Notes: generated by a model from the letters alone, not told the origin. A stretch of DNA of 64,000 bases from Liolophura sinensis (GCF_032854445.1 NC_088300.1:7812001-7876000); one strand, 5' to 3'; counted from the stretch's first letter, positions 1-13,500 are shown. Translations and numbers: made by a program.

Positions 1-383
1 ACACAAATAGATCACACCACATATGTATACCATCTCCTCAACTTTTCCAAACCTTTCCATATTGTAATGATATATTTCTTTTTCTTTTTTGTTAATCAAA
101 GACATAAACTAACTTGTACAACAGAAATGCTAATATTTCATTAAGGTCATAAGCAACACAGGCCCTCACTTAACACTTATAAACATGACAGTTTCACCAA
201 CTCATACTTTCAACACTTACATGTATGCCTATACCTCTTGCTGAAATGACGTCTAGTTTTCTTATGCCTTTATACACTATCAAATAAAACACATTCCTCA
301 TGCAAAAAAACAAAACGCACTGCATTATATTAGACAGGTATAGATGTCATTTTAGAAAGTGGATTAAGTAACAGCATTATCGT

Positions 384-608
384 TAATAGGGATTACACTT
401 TCTGAATATAGTACACATTCTAGTGCTGAGATATGGCTATTTCTATTTTTGTGGAAGGCCTGTTGGTTGAGTGGTCTAGACAGTTGACATGTATTGCTGG
501 CAATTTGGTTCCCGACTCTGAAGTTGCTGGTTCAAAACCCACAGTAGCCTCACCTAAATCTTAGTACTAGAATCTGTGTGCTATATTCAGAAAGTGTAAA
601 CCCTACTA
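384..608. mobile_element. MITE-like element with ~45-bp terminal inverted repeats around a tRNA-like core
   Basis: Positions 384-430 and the reverse complement of 562-608 match closely: both carry TTACACTTTCTGAATATAG, followed by related bases ending in a TTCTAGT block. Between them, 455-552 reads like a tRNA-derived SINE head: GGCCTGTTGGTTGAGTGGTC resembles an A box and GGTTCAAAACC a B box. It lies 3' of the last visible DTL exon, probably in an intron. Target duplications are not clear. It may be a SINE captured by a MITE or a chance resemblance to tRNA inside a MITE. Confidence 0.6.
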
Positions 609-789
609 GCCATACTACTGCTGCTTCATATTATATGAGCATTTAAAGCTCTAGTGATTTGCCTTGCATAAGTATAATACTTAAGTCATCCCTTTTGCTG
701 CCATGACATCTACCACAACTGTATTTAATAAAACACACCAACTCCTGAAGTCCAGAAGTAAGACAATGTGAAATTATCTTTTTCTTTAC

Positions 790-3700
790 CAAAATTGGTC
801 CCATCCTCATCTTCTTCTTGGACTTGCTGGCAGACGGCGGTGGAAGGCAATGGGCATTCCTTATAATGTTCACAGGAGGCATACGCTGGTCTGAACAAAC
901 AGCAGAAATAGCTTGATAACCTAAAGGATAGTGATTGACAGAGCAGCCTTTGAACAGCCATCTTACCATAACCTTAAACTGTGTATCAAAAACTAATATC
1001 AGTTGTACATTCGTCAGAGTTGAACTTGTAGCTGGTATTTCATTAACAGTACCTTTCTTGTTGCACCTTCTGTCCCAAACCATAATGTGTCCATCCCTTG
1101 ATCCAGTTGCAAATACAGCTGGAAGGAAACACACAAATCTGAAATTTCCTTGGCAACTTTCACATCTCCGAACAAAACAACTCAGAAAAATAATCCAACA
1201 GTTTTATGTTAGGATCATTTCCGGAAAGTCAGAATCTGACCCAAGTTAAAATTTCAGTTGTCAGTAAATTTCAAGCAAAGGCAGACTTTAAATTTATGGC
1301 ACTTGTGTGTTATCATGCTTTTGACAATATCCAGCATTACACATAACTTAAATATCAATACATTTTTGTAAATGTCTGATGTAGGCCAGGAAATACACTT
1401 AGATGTCTAAAATATTATCATTTTGTTTGATAAAAAGGCATCCAATGTACTGAATAATCCTCATATGTGCAAAATACTTGAAAAGTTCATGCATAGTGGC
1501 ACAGAATTAATGACCATTAATGACATCAGTGCTCACCATCATTATCATGACCAATGCACACAGACTTGACACTGCTCGTGTGCCCCTTAAACACTTCCAG
1601 CTTGTCCCCTGACACAGCATCCCACAGTACTGCACTCTGGTCCCCAGAGGCTGTAATCAGCTTCTGTTCTGTCTTTAACCAGGTCAGGTCAAACACAGCA
1701 TTTGTGTGACTCAGCCACTCTGTCAACAAACACCAATTTCAGCAGAGTTTTCAATTTGAAACAATCACATACAATCTTTTGAAAACAAAAGAAACACCAA
1801 AATAAAATAAAGATGGATAACATATACCTGACAGTGGTGTAAGGCCTGCCCGCATGCCAAATGCAGGCAAAAATCCCTGCGGGCATGTTATAGGCTCGTG
1901 CAGCTTGCCCTATCGGGCAGCCACTAATTCTCAATACCCATTTTCTCCTTTACAAATGAATCCAACTCGTAATGTCTGGTGGATATCACGTGTTACCCTT
2001 TTACTCTTCTGTTGTTGTTGTTAACTTGACAAATGTGCCTCTGGCACACAAGAGTTCCGCCAGTGGGTGAGGAAGTTTTCTATGTTCTCCATGACTCAGG
2101 TCCTTGCGGTACGGTAACCACGATGCATACATCCAGTATGCAAAGCCGGACACAGGAGAGTTTGTATTTTTAAAGTCAAATCCATTGCTAACGAGAAGCT
2201 GCAATTTTGTGGCGTAAACCATTTTCTAATGAAAATTGCTCAAAAACATCCAAACAAAGGTAAAGCTACTGGTTCTCTATCATTTGATCGCAATAGGTTG
2301 TACAACCGTAGTTCAAATAAATTAAACGTTGAGGTCTGTTTTCAACAATTTCTGATACTCAATTTATAATGCAGGGATTTGAGGAACAAAGTTGGCAGTT
2401 AAATCCACTGCAAAACAGAGGCACACCGATTTCTGGCGTGCACTGAGAAGAGAACAGATAGGTCTTTTCGATCACTGCTGTAAGTTACAATCAATTTCAG
2501 ACTAGTTATATGCAGAAAACCTAATGGAGTGTTGACTTTCTTCTCTTCAATAATGCAGTCTGCACGAGCGATGCATTGGTTGCATCCAAAATCCAGACTG
2601 TATCGGATCCCACAGGCAGAAAACGTGGATAACAAAACAGATGTGTACATGATAACAACAAGCCTTGACTGAAACCTTTAAAATCGGCTGACTTGGCAAA
2701 TTGTTCTTTATATTCTACGTTCATGACGACAGATGAAATTATCAATAGTGGTCATTTAAGACTGTTTTTGTGGTCTTGTCTTGTTAGGTTGATTTCTGTA
2801 TCTTCTGCCCCGCGGTTCTGAGATTTAAGTACACCTGAAGTGCCATGAGAGCGCAAAGTTATTTTACGAGGAAGAAGGAAATATTTCTGTGGATTTCAAC
2901 AACATTTCGACTCGGGAATGGATCTATACTCAAAGGAGTGGCAATTAAGGTGTTATTCTCTTTAATGCACACCACAAATTGGTGTAAAGTGGATGTAAAT
3001 GCACAGGCTTTTCAATTCAACGGTTAATCATTGAGGCAGGTAAATCTTAGGAATTGTTGAAAATTATAGACCTCAGCCTTTAATTTAATTGAGCTAGTAT
3101 GACCAAGACAGGGGAATCATCAATTTATATAAAATATGTTTATAATATTTGGCTCTGTGGAACACTGTCTGTGGGCAGACCGACTTGAGGTGCAGAGTGC
3201 CCTGATGGCAGGCACCAAAAAAAAAGTTACACCACTGCATGACCATGAAGTTTACTGCATGAGCCATTATATAAGTGGCACTAAATGGATAAGCATATAA
3301 CAACCAACAAATTTCATCATCAAGGTTAAAAATAGTGGGAAATACAGTTGATATGTACCCTACCAGATATTTCATACCTGCTGTTGCAGCCTGTATACCA
3401 GTCTTGTGAGTGTTGTACAAAATAACACAGCCATTCTCATCTGCCAGGGCCAAAACATGAGTAAAACCCTTCACTGCGTAAAGAAAAGACAATCATTTCC
3501 CAACTGCAAAAGCATTAAGCAGATATATAATACCTTTTTACAAGAGCCCAGGAAAAAGTGTTCACTTCATGTAAGAAGTATACCATGCATATATTACAGA
3601 AATCTTCAGCTGAGTGTTTGGACAAGATGTCTTGGTTTCCTGACTCACTTCACTGCTTGAATTTGTAGGCTAGTAGTTCTAGCTAGATCAAAGAATTTAT

Positions 3701-6700
3701 CTTAATCTACACAGTCAATACAGTTTTACACAAAAAACCATATCAGCATTCATGACTTAATTGTATAAAAAGCTTGTTCTTGTATAATACATCTGGTACT
3801 AGCACACACGGACAGCATATACATACCTGGACAGAAAGCACAAGCCAGCGGAGGTACAGTAGTCTGAAAAATATTTGTTAGAAATAAAAGCACTGGTAGC
3901 TTTCCAGCAATTCACTTGAGTTAAGATCTTTTATCTGTTTGACAATTACACTTTTGATTGGTGTTAAATGCCACTATTTTTAACTAATAATATGGCAGTC
4001 AGGGTTATGGGTTGAGTGAGATACTGCTTTAAAATATTACAAATAGCGCCCTAAAAGCACACCAAAGCACTTACACCTTCCTCATCATCAATAATGGGAT
4101 GCTCGTCAGGTAAATGACACTCAAACTCGTCCAGCAGGGCCGTCCCTGACAACAGGCTGACATGCTGAGTCCCTGACAAGAGAAGTGAAGATCAGTCATT
4201 ACTATGGTGGTTATGTACCTTTATACTTGTATGCTGTGCTGATGTGGCCATGACTATTAAAACAGACAACGCGATGACCCATCAGCCTCTCACCAATGCA
4301 GTCCCGGTGAGATCAAGTCCAGCTCATGTTTACTTCCTCTCACGCAGCATGGGAAGATCTGGCAGCAATCTGCGAATGGTTGTGGGTCCCCACAACCATT
4401 AAGTACTTAAGCAAACTGGATTTGAGTACCTCAAAATGGACCTTATTTTCGAATTTGAGATTTTCTGAGGATATATCTGATAAAGGTCAGTGTCAAAGGT
4501 TGCAAAAGGTGCACATACATGGCTTAACTTGTGGACAGATCATGTATTACATGGCTTTGGATATCAAGTACTGTGTATGCAGTGAGTTTTGCCAATGGAG
4601 TAGTTGAATACAGGTCAATGTCTTAATCGGGTTCACACGTCGTCGTGGCTAAACATCTCAACGGTCTCCGTGTGTCAGTAAATATAAACCATCCTTTCAC
4701 AGGATTTTCAGGATATCCTTGGCCAAAGAATTAAAATTTTGCCATACCTAACATCAGAGCAATCTCGGAGTAAAACTACTTACTGGTACTGAGAGTTACT
4801 GGGAATAACTGTCTCTAATGCGTCAGATCAACAGTAAGCCACATTCGCCTCATCTTCAAATGAGCATTAAATCTTGCCTAGCGCAAATAGATGTCAACTG
4901 AGTGGTCCCCATAATCAACGCACCTGTTATGAGTTTCGCCAAACCAAAAACGATCCACGACAACCTCACAAATTCACAAAATAAACACATTTTCAGACAC
5001 TACACCCACTGTGGCCGCAGTTCTATTGTTCTGATTGTCATATATACAAGTCACATGATCAATGATCAGCAAAAAAATAAGGTCGTTAAAGGGAGAGAAT
5101 ACACATGGCAGTCATTATAGTAACACAAAGGCATGCATAGTCATCCATTTGACGTCGTCAGATGGCGCTAATTGCTTCAGCCTCGTTCGTTCTCGCATGT
5201 GACCAAAATGGTGACAGAAGGCAGCCACAGTGGGCGTAGAGTTTGAAAATGTATTTATTTTGTGAATCTGTGTGGTTGTCATGGATCGTTTTCAGTTCAG
5301 CGAGACTCAGAACAGGTCAGTTGATTGTGAGGACCACTTGGTTGACGTCAATTATCCTAGGCAGGCCATGATATTTGGGTAGCTGATGCAAAAAAAAATT
5401 GGTTTGGGGTTTTAAGCCTTAAATAACCAATCGTTAAATTTCGCCATGACGCAAAAATTGGTTATATGAACATTTGGCTAATAAAGACATCTGCAGTATT
5501 TCCTAGCAGATTTTTTCCTACCATTTACTGTAGCTTGGGCAAAACTTTGCGTACAAAGTTTCTTATATTGCAGTACAGCCTGCATCATAGACGTCCATCA
5601 GAATCCTCGGACAGCACAGTGATGGGGCCACAGCATGAGTGGCAATCTGCACAAGTCAGGGTGGATCAGGAAGCCAGTATAAAACATATTTGTCATATAC
5701 GCTGAGAATCACATGGTTTCCAAGGCCAGACCACCATGTGTTATATTCCTGAGTGTTTTTATTTTCTTCTGATCATTAATAATTACTTTTATAGTTAACT
5801 ACTTGTCGTGTGTGTAATACAACTGGCTATCGAGCCATCACCATCCCTGTCTAATAAAATGGTTTCCTCCACAGGGTGAAACGATATAATTGCTGACACA
5901 AGGGAATGTTAACTATGACTACCACATAAAAAGTTGTTGACTAGTAAAAGTTTAAATTCACTTCAAATTGAATGTCACCTTTCTCTGCGTTCCGCTAGCT
6001 CACCAAGAGCACAATACAGGACTGACAAATGCCGCCAAGTAGCACATGTTGTGTACATAACAAAGGAGACATGTAGTGCACATGTTCACGGCGGCAAAGT
6101 TTGGCTAAAAGTCGAAGAAAGCCTTCTCAGGAGTTAAATATACGCTGTCGCGAAGTTAATAGGTACTTTGTAGACTGGACTTGACAACACAAATGACAGA
6201 AGACAGCGCAGATGCATTGACACGATTAATAAATAAACCACGGACCTCAACGCAATTTGGTCAGGGCAGAAAGCTGGTGATTGCAGTTAGTGCATAATGG
6301 CATTGAGTTCAAGTTCAATGGAACACTATAGCATCACGGCACCAAACACGGTAGTTGGAGTTTGAATTTATCCACCTTCCACCAGTTTCATGCTTGTGAG
6401 GATTTACTAGGGATGATACATGGGGAGACCTAGCAGCAATCAATAGATGCGACGACAATGAGTACAGATAGACACCTTATTTGGCGTCTAACACAAGTGT
6501 ATTGAGTTATTTATTTATTTGATTGGTGTTTTACGCCGTACTCAAGAATATTTCACTTCTATGACGGTGGCCAGCATTATGGTGGGAGGAAACCGGGCAC
6601 AGCCCTGAGGAAACCCACAACCATCCGCAGGTTGTTGACAGGCCTTCCTACGTTGGGCCAGAGAGGAAACCAGCATGAGCTGGACCTGAGGGGCTCCTGG

Positions 6701-7145
6701 GTCATTACAATGTGCTAGCGTGCTAACCAACTCAGCCACGGAGGCCCCTGAAGTGTATTGAAGCCAGCACGAGAAGTACAGAGGTGTTCAAGGTAAGTTT
6801 ATGTATGAAGACAGGGCTGTGACAGTATACTAACCACAGCCCTACAAAGCTAGGCTGTCATAGTATACATAATCACAGCCCTACAGAGCTACGCGTAGGC
6901 TAACATCAGATACGACATTCCACAAAGCATTAACAAAAATTTTATCAAAAGCTGACAATACTGCACGGAAACCAAAGCCACAGACGAAGAGACAGCCAGG
7001 GCAATAATAATATCCCTTGATTTTGCTGAAGCGTGAAAAAGAGTTCGAACCCAAAGCTACATGTACACGTTGATCATCTTTGACTTCATTTCAACTTACA
7101 TGCACTCCCAACAGACCGATTGGATAACGCTTTGATAATGCTCAT
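790..7145 (-). CDS. DTL: DTL/CDT2 (denticleless) WD40 substrate receptor of CRL4, 5' part only, 7 exons
   Basis: Cdt2 is the CRL4 (CUL4-DDB1) receptor that destroys PCNA-bound targets such as Cdt1 and p21 in the nucleus. Coding exons on the minus strand: 7145-7100, 4172-4075, 3863-3827, 3473-3378, 1719-1537, 1118-1053 and 890-790; all introns are GT-AG and phases join to 209 codons. Exon 1 starts MSIIKALSNRSVGSA, has a strong gtaagt donor, and joins to give Trp-Thr-Gln followed by SLLSG, where human has GWSSQYPLQSLLTG. Later matches are HVLALADENG, NAVFDLTW and GSRDGHIMVWDRRCNKK. VWDRR is the WDXR motif that DCAFs use to contact DDB1. The last exon matches the Lys-rich linker before the later WD40 blades. 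The remaining exons (human protein is 730 aa) lie beyond the left edge; none was found in 1-789. Exon 1 is the least certain because it is short. Family identity is near certain. Confidence 0.93.
1720..3377. other. DTL intron 4, no recognised content
   Basis: This 1.7 kb intron lies between DTL exons 4 and 5. It holds a short hairpin near 1848-1887 (TGCCCGCA pairing with TGCGGGCA) and minus-strand open frames at 2001-2222 and 2521-2745 that I could not match to any family. I see no splice-supported exon in it. Confidence 0.5.
4274..4400 (+). mobile_element. fragment of tRNA-derived SINE (family 1)
   Basis: The piece GCGAATGGTTGTGGGT and the preceding segment resemble the body of the SINE at 6506-6750 read in its sense direction (GCGGATGGTTGTGGGTTTCC). 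Head and tail are missing. It lies in DTL intron 1. Confidence 0.5.
4790..5338. mobile_element. dispersed non-autonomous element, copy A (inverted-repeat bounded 4901-5338)
   Basis: This stretch aligns along its length with 59375-59941. Inside both, the left block around GTCCCCATAATCAAC is the inverted complement of the right block (GTTGATTGTGAGGACCAC here), giving imperfect terminal inverted repeats of about 30-40 bp. Similarity between the two copies extends about 110 bp left of the inverted repeat, so the true left end is uncertain. No transposase is encoded. It lies in DTL intron 1. Confidence 0.7.
6506..6750 (-). mobile_element. complete tRNA-derived SINE (family 1) with 11-bp target duplication
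   Basis: On the minus strand it begins GGGGCCTCCGTGGCTGAGTT, a tRNA-like promoter head, and ends in GAGTACGGCGTAAAACACC followed by a short AAATAAATAA tail, a signature I know from mollusc genomes. AAGTGTATTGA occurs immediately on both sides (6495-6505 and 6751-6761), a direct target-site duplication. It lies in DTL intron 1, close to the promoter region. Confidence 0.88.
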
Positions 7146-7571
7146 CCTGTGTAAATCCGATAAAATAAAAATACAAAATATAAACGCCTCGATAACTTAT
7201 TTTAACCAAACATAACACAGTTACTAATTAGACAACACTTCCTGCATGGTCCGCCAGCCCGATCGCGGGAGTTTTGCGAACACCGCGCCAAAATGACGTC
7301 ACATTGTTTTGGGCACGCTTTGTCCACAGAACACAAATACTCTTTATTTTTCCAGAATATGTACAGTATCTGGGTTAGTTATACACTGTGTTATTTTGGT
7401 GGAAATTTAACCAAAATATATACTTCTCGCAAAATAGCGTTTACTGCGAGAGGGTCACCTGCCATTTTACATTCTCGAACGTACTGCTGGAGCAAGACAC
7501 CGGTATACACAGGATAATCTAGCACCATCCTTCTAATTCAAGCCAGCTAAGTTACTCTCCAAAGCAGCACA
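7146..7571. promoter_or_regulatory. DTL-CCT4 bidirectional promoter region
   Basis: 426 bp separate the start codons of the divergent DTL and CCT4 genes. The GC-richest part, about 7255-7301, carries CCGCGCCAAAA (7283-7293), which read on the minus strand is an E2F-type TTTTGGCGCGG. It is followed by a perfect cAMP-response element TGACGTCA at 7294-7301. A second E2F-like core, CGCGGGAG, lies at about 7264-7271. DTL is a known E2F target in vertebrates, which fits. Transcription starts are not visible, and one of the genes may have an unseen non-coding first exon. Confidence 0.65.
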
Positions 7572-10500
7572 ATGCCTCCTAATTCCAAACGGGCTGTTGG
7601 CAAGCGATCAGAGTACAAAGACAAAGAGAAACCAACGCAAATCCGATACAGCAACATCAATGCTGCCAAGGGTAGGCATGGTTTCATCTGTCAACAGTTT
7701 ATACGTGAGCTGACGTGAGGTACAGCGCTCATGTCAATGAACACTAAACCATTAAGAAACCCTCAAAGGAGCTATTGCTATTTCCAGATCGTTAATGTGT
7801 TCCTTTCGTACTTCATACCTGCAGTTTTTTTCTCAGTAAATCCTAATGAGGCGTATCGATAAATGGACATTCTGTAATGTTCATTGCCTTCTAATTGATG
7901 AGTCAGAGAAAGAAAGGTGAATTTAAAGGAAATATCTAGACCTCATAATACTTTATCATAAACAGGTTGCCTTTGGCACTCTCTTGTCAAGAGACCAGAC
8001 CAGTGTCCTCTTTTGGAAATTGTTTACTGTGCACTTTGTGACATTGATGCTGGTTTGACTGATTACTGGTAGCACAACCACAAGCCCTGAGACAGCATTG
8101 GTGGTCTGATGGTTAGAGGGTCGGCCTCGAAATCAGGAGACACATGGGTTGTACCAAAGTGTTGGAAATGTGGATATATGTGACATATTATTGACGTCTT
8201 GAGACTTACATGACACCATGTACAGATGAGTGTATTAACCAAGGGAGAGATGCTTTATTTGTCCTTTACCATGTATATGTCCATCTTTATATGCCCTTCT
8301 CTATTATAGGCTACATCATGTGAATTTTTTTGTGACTTGTCACCGATAAAAATTGCGTGTCGCTGACAGGTAGACAGGCGTTATTTTGACCTCTGACCTG
8401 TATATGATTGATCTTGCTGAGGTATCCTGTACTGAATTCTCGATGCATTTCTGTTCACATTATAGCTGTTGCTGATGCTGTCCGAACAAGTCTAGGACCT
8501 CGGGGAATGGATAAAATGGTGAGAAAAGTTACATGCATGGTAAATTACCAGTAATTATGAAATATAAAATGTTGACTTTTAGATGTGATAAAGACAGACA
8601 TATTGTTATTTGCCTGGGATTTATCATTGTCCCATGTACACTTAGAGCTTGGGCACAGTCCAGAGCCAACCTTTGAAATAATTATTAATGGCGAAATTTG
8701 ACTGTTTTTCGGAGTTTCATGTATGTTAATCTTTTTTTTCCCTATTGAACAGATACAAGCATCTAATGGTGATGTAACCATAACAAATGATGGAGCAACA
8801 ATCCTTAAAGAGATGCAAGTGCTTCACCCAACAGCCAAAATGGTCAGTGGAAATGCCTGGCTTGTTTATATATTCTCTCACTATGGAACATAAAAGATAA
8901 GCCTGAAATAATAGAGGGGCTTAATTGTCATCTTGTTCATAAACATGTCTGGCTGAATGTTATATTGTCATAATGGAAATAATTATTAGCCTGTAATAAT
9001 AGGATGGCGTATTTGCCACCTTGATGTTGTCTTTGACAGTTGGACAGTATTCAGAGTTTTCGCTAGACCCGCTTTGCGTTCGGTAAACAGACCCATTCAC
9101 CTGGAAAAGCCACCGAAAAGCTCTCTTCAGATATAAAAAAAAAGTGAAATAAATAAGTCTTTTCAATCGCCAGTGGAATGTTTGAATCCTTTTACAGATA
9201 TGTGGATGGTAATAGGTAGCTTAATCTCCAAACAAACCAGTGTACAGACTCCCCAAACTCTTGTGTATCTGCTACATCAAGGCGAGCACCATTCTTGAAT
9301 CTCGTCAACCTTTCTAATTTTTATATCCATGTGTCCAAGCTTATAGTAGCCCAGAAATCTGGTCTAAGGATGGTCTATTCAACTGACCTCTTTGTAAATC
9401 GATAATTTGGGCAAAATGCCGCTAAAAGTCAGAAGAAATCAATGTGTGATGCGCGACATGATATGCCCTGACAGGTCAGAAAGGTCAATCACGGGTGCAC
9501 ATGGAAATGTTTGCTGTGAATACATGCTTTGCAATTTTTTTATTATTCGGGACATCATGTCTGCTCTTTTTAACTACATGTAGGCTATACTGTGTAATTG
9601 TAACAGGGATAAAAATTTTTTCGTACAAGGTTGGTACACCCAGGGAACAACATATAGATGTCTAAAACTGAGAATTTCAATTTTCTTCCTATTAATATGT
9701 CCTGAAAATTGGATGGATTACAGCCTACAAATGCATAGTTAAGTGTTAAGTAGGCTATTCTTACTGCTAAATGTCCTTTAGTATTTATTTATCACATTCA
9801 TTATTAAGGACGCAAGCAGAAAAAAGTGACCTTTAAAGATATTATTCGCCGTAAAAAGTGACCCTTTTGGAAAAATGCCACCCTGCCCCTTTTTGTTTGA
9901 AGCTAGGAGTCTGTTTTGCAACCATTGACACTGACCTTTATTTGATATTTCCTCAGGAAATCGGTCAGATTTGAAAATTCGTTCTGCTTTGAGCTACTCA
10001 CCATGTGATGCCGTCTATCCGATTGACCTAACTTGGTACATCAATCAATTTTACGTCTATTGAGAATTTGAAATCATTTAAAAAATACATCACAACATAT
10101 TTAAGTATTTCAGTCTATAGGACAGCTCAACACGCAAGATGAACAACGATGTTGTGTTGAAAGCTAATTGTTGAGTGAAGTAGAGGTATGAAGTGCCAGA
10201 TGCTTTCAAAATGAAAAGATATTGATGCTGTGACTGCCAGGGTTTTTTTTTTTTCACCAACCAAACGTCAACCACATGTGCACATGCTCGTGCGCTTGCA
10301 CCGCATGTGAAAACGAAAGGTCCATATTTGTTTTATGAAGATGTGGTGATATTTGTGAGTGGGGCTCAGAAGCGGGAGAGTATGGAATTACCACTCGCAT
10401 ATGCCACAGAACGAGACAAAAATTGTCCAGAAGACCACGAAGCTGTCTGGAAATGTAATTTACTTGACTTTTGCCGATGACACGTTTTGTTGTATTTTTG

Positions 10501-13500
10501 GAAAGCTTTGTTCCCATATACATTTTTACTATAGATAACCGATCGGCTGTGAACTAGACCTTACCCAATACAAATACACAAATACAAATTCACAGCTGAT
10601 TTCTTGGCTAGGGGAATACGACTCTCTCGCACACTTCAAACCCTCGGCCTACAACGGACTCAAAATTTATTTTGTGGCAGAAACTCTGGTATTGTTTTCT
10701 AAAAATCTTGAAAACAGTGTAATGTTATTTAACTCATAATCTGAAGGTGTCTTTGGATAGAAGACAGACTTCAGTGTTCCATCACTTTTCTGATATTGCA
10801 CAAAGGAAAGCAGTGTGCTCTGGGTAATAGGGTGATGTGTGTGATTTTCAGTTGGTAGAGCTGTCAAAATCGCAGGATGTAGAGGCTGGTGATGGGACTA
10901 CATCAGTGGTGATCCTGGCTGGCAGTCTGCTCGATGCCAGTACAAAGCTTTTGCAGAAAGGTAAACAACAGATCACATGCCTTACAGATAACCAGCATGT
11001 GAAGATTAAAATGTATGTGCTGAAGCAGCCAAATGTATACACTGAGTTGATGTTTACACCACCTTATAATATACAGAAGTAGAGAAACAAGTAAACAGAA
11101 AGGGAAGTTCTGCTAGACAGCACAAAAAGATGGCCTCTGTGGGCATCTTAATGGAACAAGGGTCTGATAAACATTTGCTTGGGTAAATTTTTCGCAATTC
11201 TGCATGTATTTGAGACTTGGTTTTAACTGTAATTTGTTGGTTATTGTTACATGCTTTGCTGTACTGAAAATAAATTACTCTTGTTCTTATCACACATGTA
11301 AGTACTTTTGTCTTTCTCCAGGTATTCATCCTACAACGATCTCAGAGTCTTTTCAGAAGGCTTCTGGCAAGTGTGTGGAAATCCTAGAGGGAATGTCTAC
11401 ACCCCTGGAGCTGACAGATCGAGAGAATCTGCTGAAGAGTGCTTCCACATCACTCAACTCTAAGGTTTGTTGTTCAGAACTACTGCTGCTCCTAACATTG
11501 TTTGCAGCTTAGCTCAGCGGTGAGGTCATCAACTAATTCATTAGTTTGAAATTGCCGCAGTGCTAGGATTTTCACTATTCTGCTTGGTCAACTTTCAGAC
11601 TGATGTATCAGAGCTGCAATCTGTCCAGCAGATGCAATCTGACTAAACTTGTACGGTTTTATGACGAAATCAGCTGCATCAGACTGAAGGTGACAGTGTA
11701 CATGTTTACTTATGTAGATTTGAGAACTAGCTGAGGATTCATGGCTACAGGTGCTGAAGTAACTTTATGCCAGATTTGTGTCACTCATAATCGTCGTAAA
11801 TACTACGTGAACACAAAGAAGAGTAATAAATTCATTTGTTGACAGATCCAGCATAATTTTTTTTTCTATAGATTGACTTCCACTGTACCATCTGTCAGCT
11901 CTGTTTTTCACCTTCAGGTGGTGTCTCAGTATTCCAACATCCTAGGTCCCATAGCTGTAGACGCAGTTATGAAGGTGGCGGATCCAGCTGTCTCCAACAG
12001 TGTAGACTTGAACGACATTAAAATCATCAAAAAGTTAGGGTAAGTAGTAGAATTAGGTTAGCTAAATCCTTGCATACATATGGAGTCATAGACAAACATG
12101 TAGAGTTGTAACTTAAACCCTTCACTTGAAAATAGTAAGATTATCACAACATTTGAGTAAGTACGTAGCTGAAGTAGGCCAGCTTAACATTGCTTAGAAA
12201 GTGAGTCGGTTGACTTAATTGACGTGTTCAATACCTTGGCAGTCAACAGGAACTTATGGCTTTTCAGCTGCTCTTTGTTCAGCATACTGTTTTGTAATGT
12301 AATCCTGATCCGACCTTCTTGTGTTATGTGTGTGTTTGTATTCACCATTTGTAAATTTCATTAAACCCCTATATTTTAGGGGCACTGTTGAGGATGCAGA
12401 ACTAATAGATGGTGTGGTGTTCACACAGAAGACCTCTAAGGCTGGGGGACCCAGCAAAGTAGAAAAAGCCAAGATAGGCCTAATACAATTCTGTCTGTCA
12501 CCCCCCAAAACTGATGTGAGTACCACTGGAAGTGATTGCACATAAAGTTTTCCTTAATCTTCGTAACTCAACATCTGATAAAGCTATATGTATTGTGGTG
12601 AAACACTTTAAAAATGAATCCTGGAAATTGTTTACTGGCATCAGTATATATAACATATGTGTACTGTTCAAAGTCGTTCACAGCCATCGAATATGAGTGT
12701 TGTATTTTACAGATTATGAAATACTAACACAAAAATAAAAACGTGTTTCTGATGTCACTGTGTGTAGTATTCGATGTGCTGACCTTGATTGTCTCGTCTT
12801 TCAGATGGAGAATCAGGTGGTTGTCTCGGACTATGCACAGATGGACCGAGTGTTGAAGGAGGAGAGACAGTACATCCTAGACTTAATCAAGAAGATCAAA
12901 AAGGCCGGCTGCAATGTACTTTTAATTCAGAAATCCATTCTAAGGTGAGCAGAAGAGAAGGACTCCAGTATGCTCTTGAGTTCATAGAAAGTCAGAGTTT
13001 TTGTTTGGGCCATGGATCATGGCCAGTCCTGTTCTCATTGTCACATCAGTTGATTTTCCTAAAAATTTCTAGAGTGTTTTAAGATGTCGAAGTTCCTGTA
13101 CAGCTAAATTTTCACATTATAGTACTTTGTGAAATGTTTCCCGGACAGGGCCAGACTAGGTATATGTGGATTTAAGTGATCTCACGACAATGAAATACAA
13201 TCCCTTTTATGGTTTTTGTTAGTAACTTTATTACATCAGTGTTAATTTAAATGTAATATTAAAGAAAATCTTTGTACAGTATGAAAGCACAGTAAATATG
13301 TTAAGTCATAATGAAATAGATTGTTGTAGGAGGCAATATTTTTTTCTTAACCCCAATAGAACTTTTTTCAAGAGTGCTGACTGTGCATCATTTGCTGCGA
13401 CATAACCTTCCATCTCTATTGCAGATATTCCTTTATGATTCTGAAAATCATGTTCTTCTATGTTTGCAGAGATGCAGTTAATGATCTGGCTCTCCATTTT

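Noticed and set aside
1000-1052. Longer reading of DTL exon 6 through GTVNEIPATSS
   Set aside because: The phase-1 donor at 1053/1052 joins cleanly to exon 7 (Asp-Gln-Arg) and matches the human linker; the longer form would need a weak donor.
2001-2745. Two minus-strand frames (73 and 74 residues) in DTL intron 4 as a nested gene
   Set aside because: No recognisable domain, no supporting splice pattern, and DTL exon phases join correctly without them.
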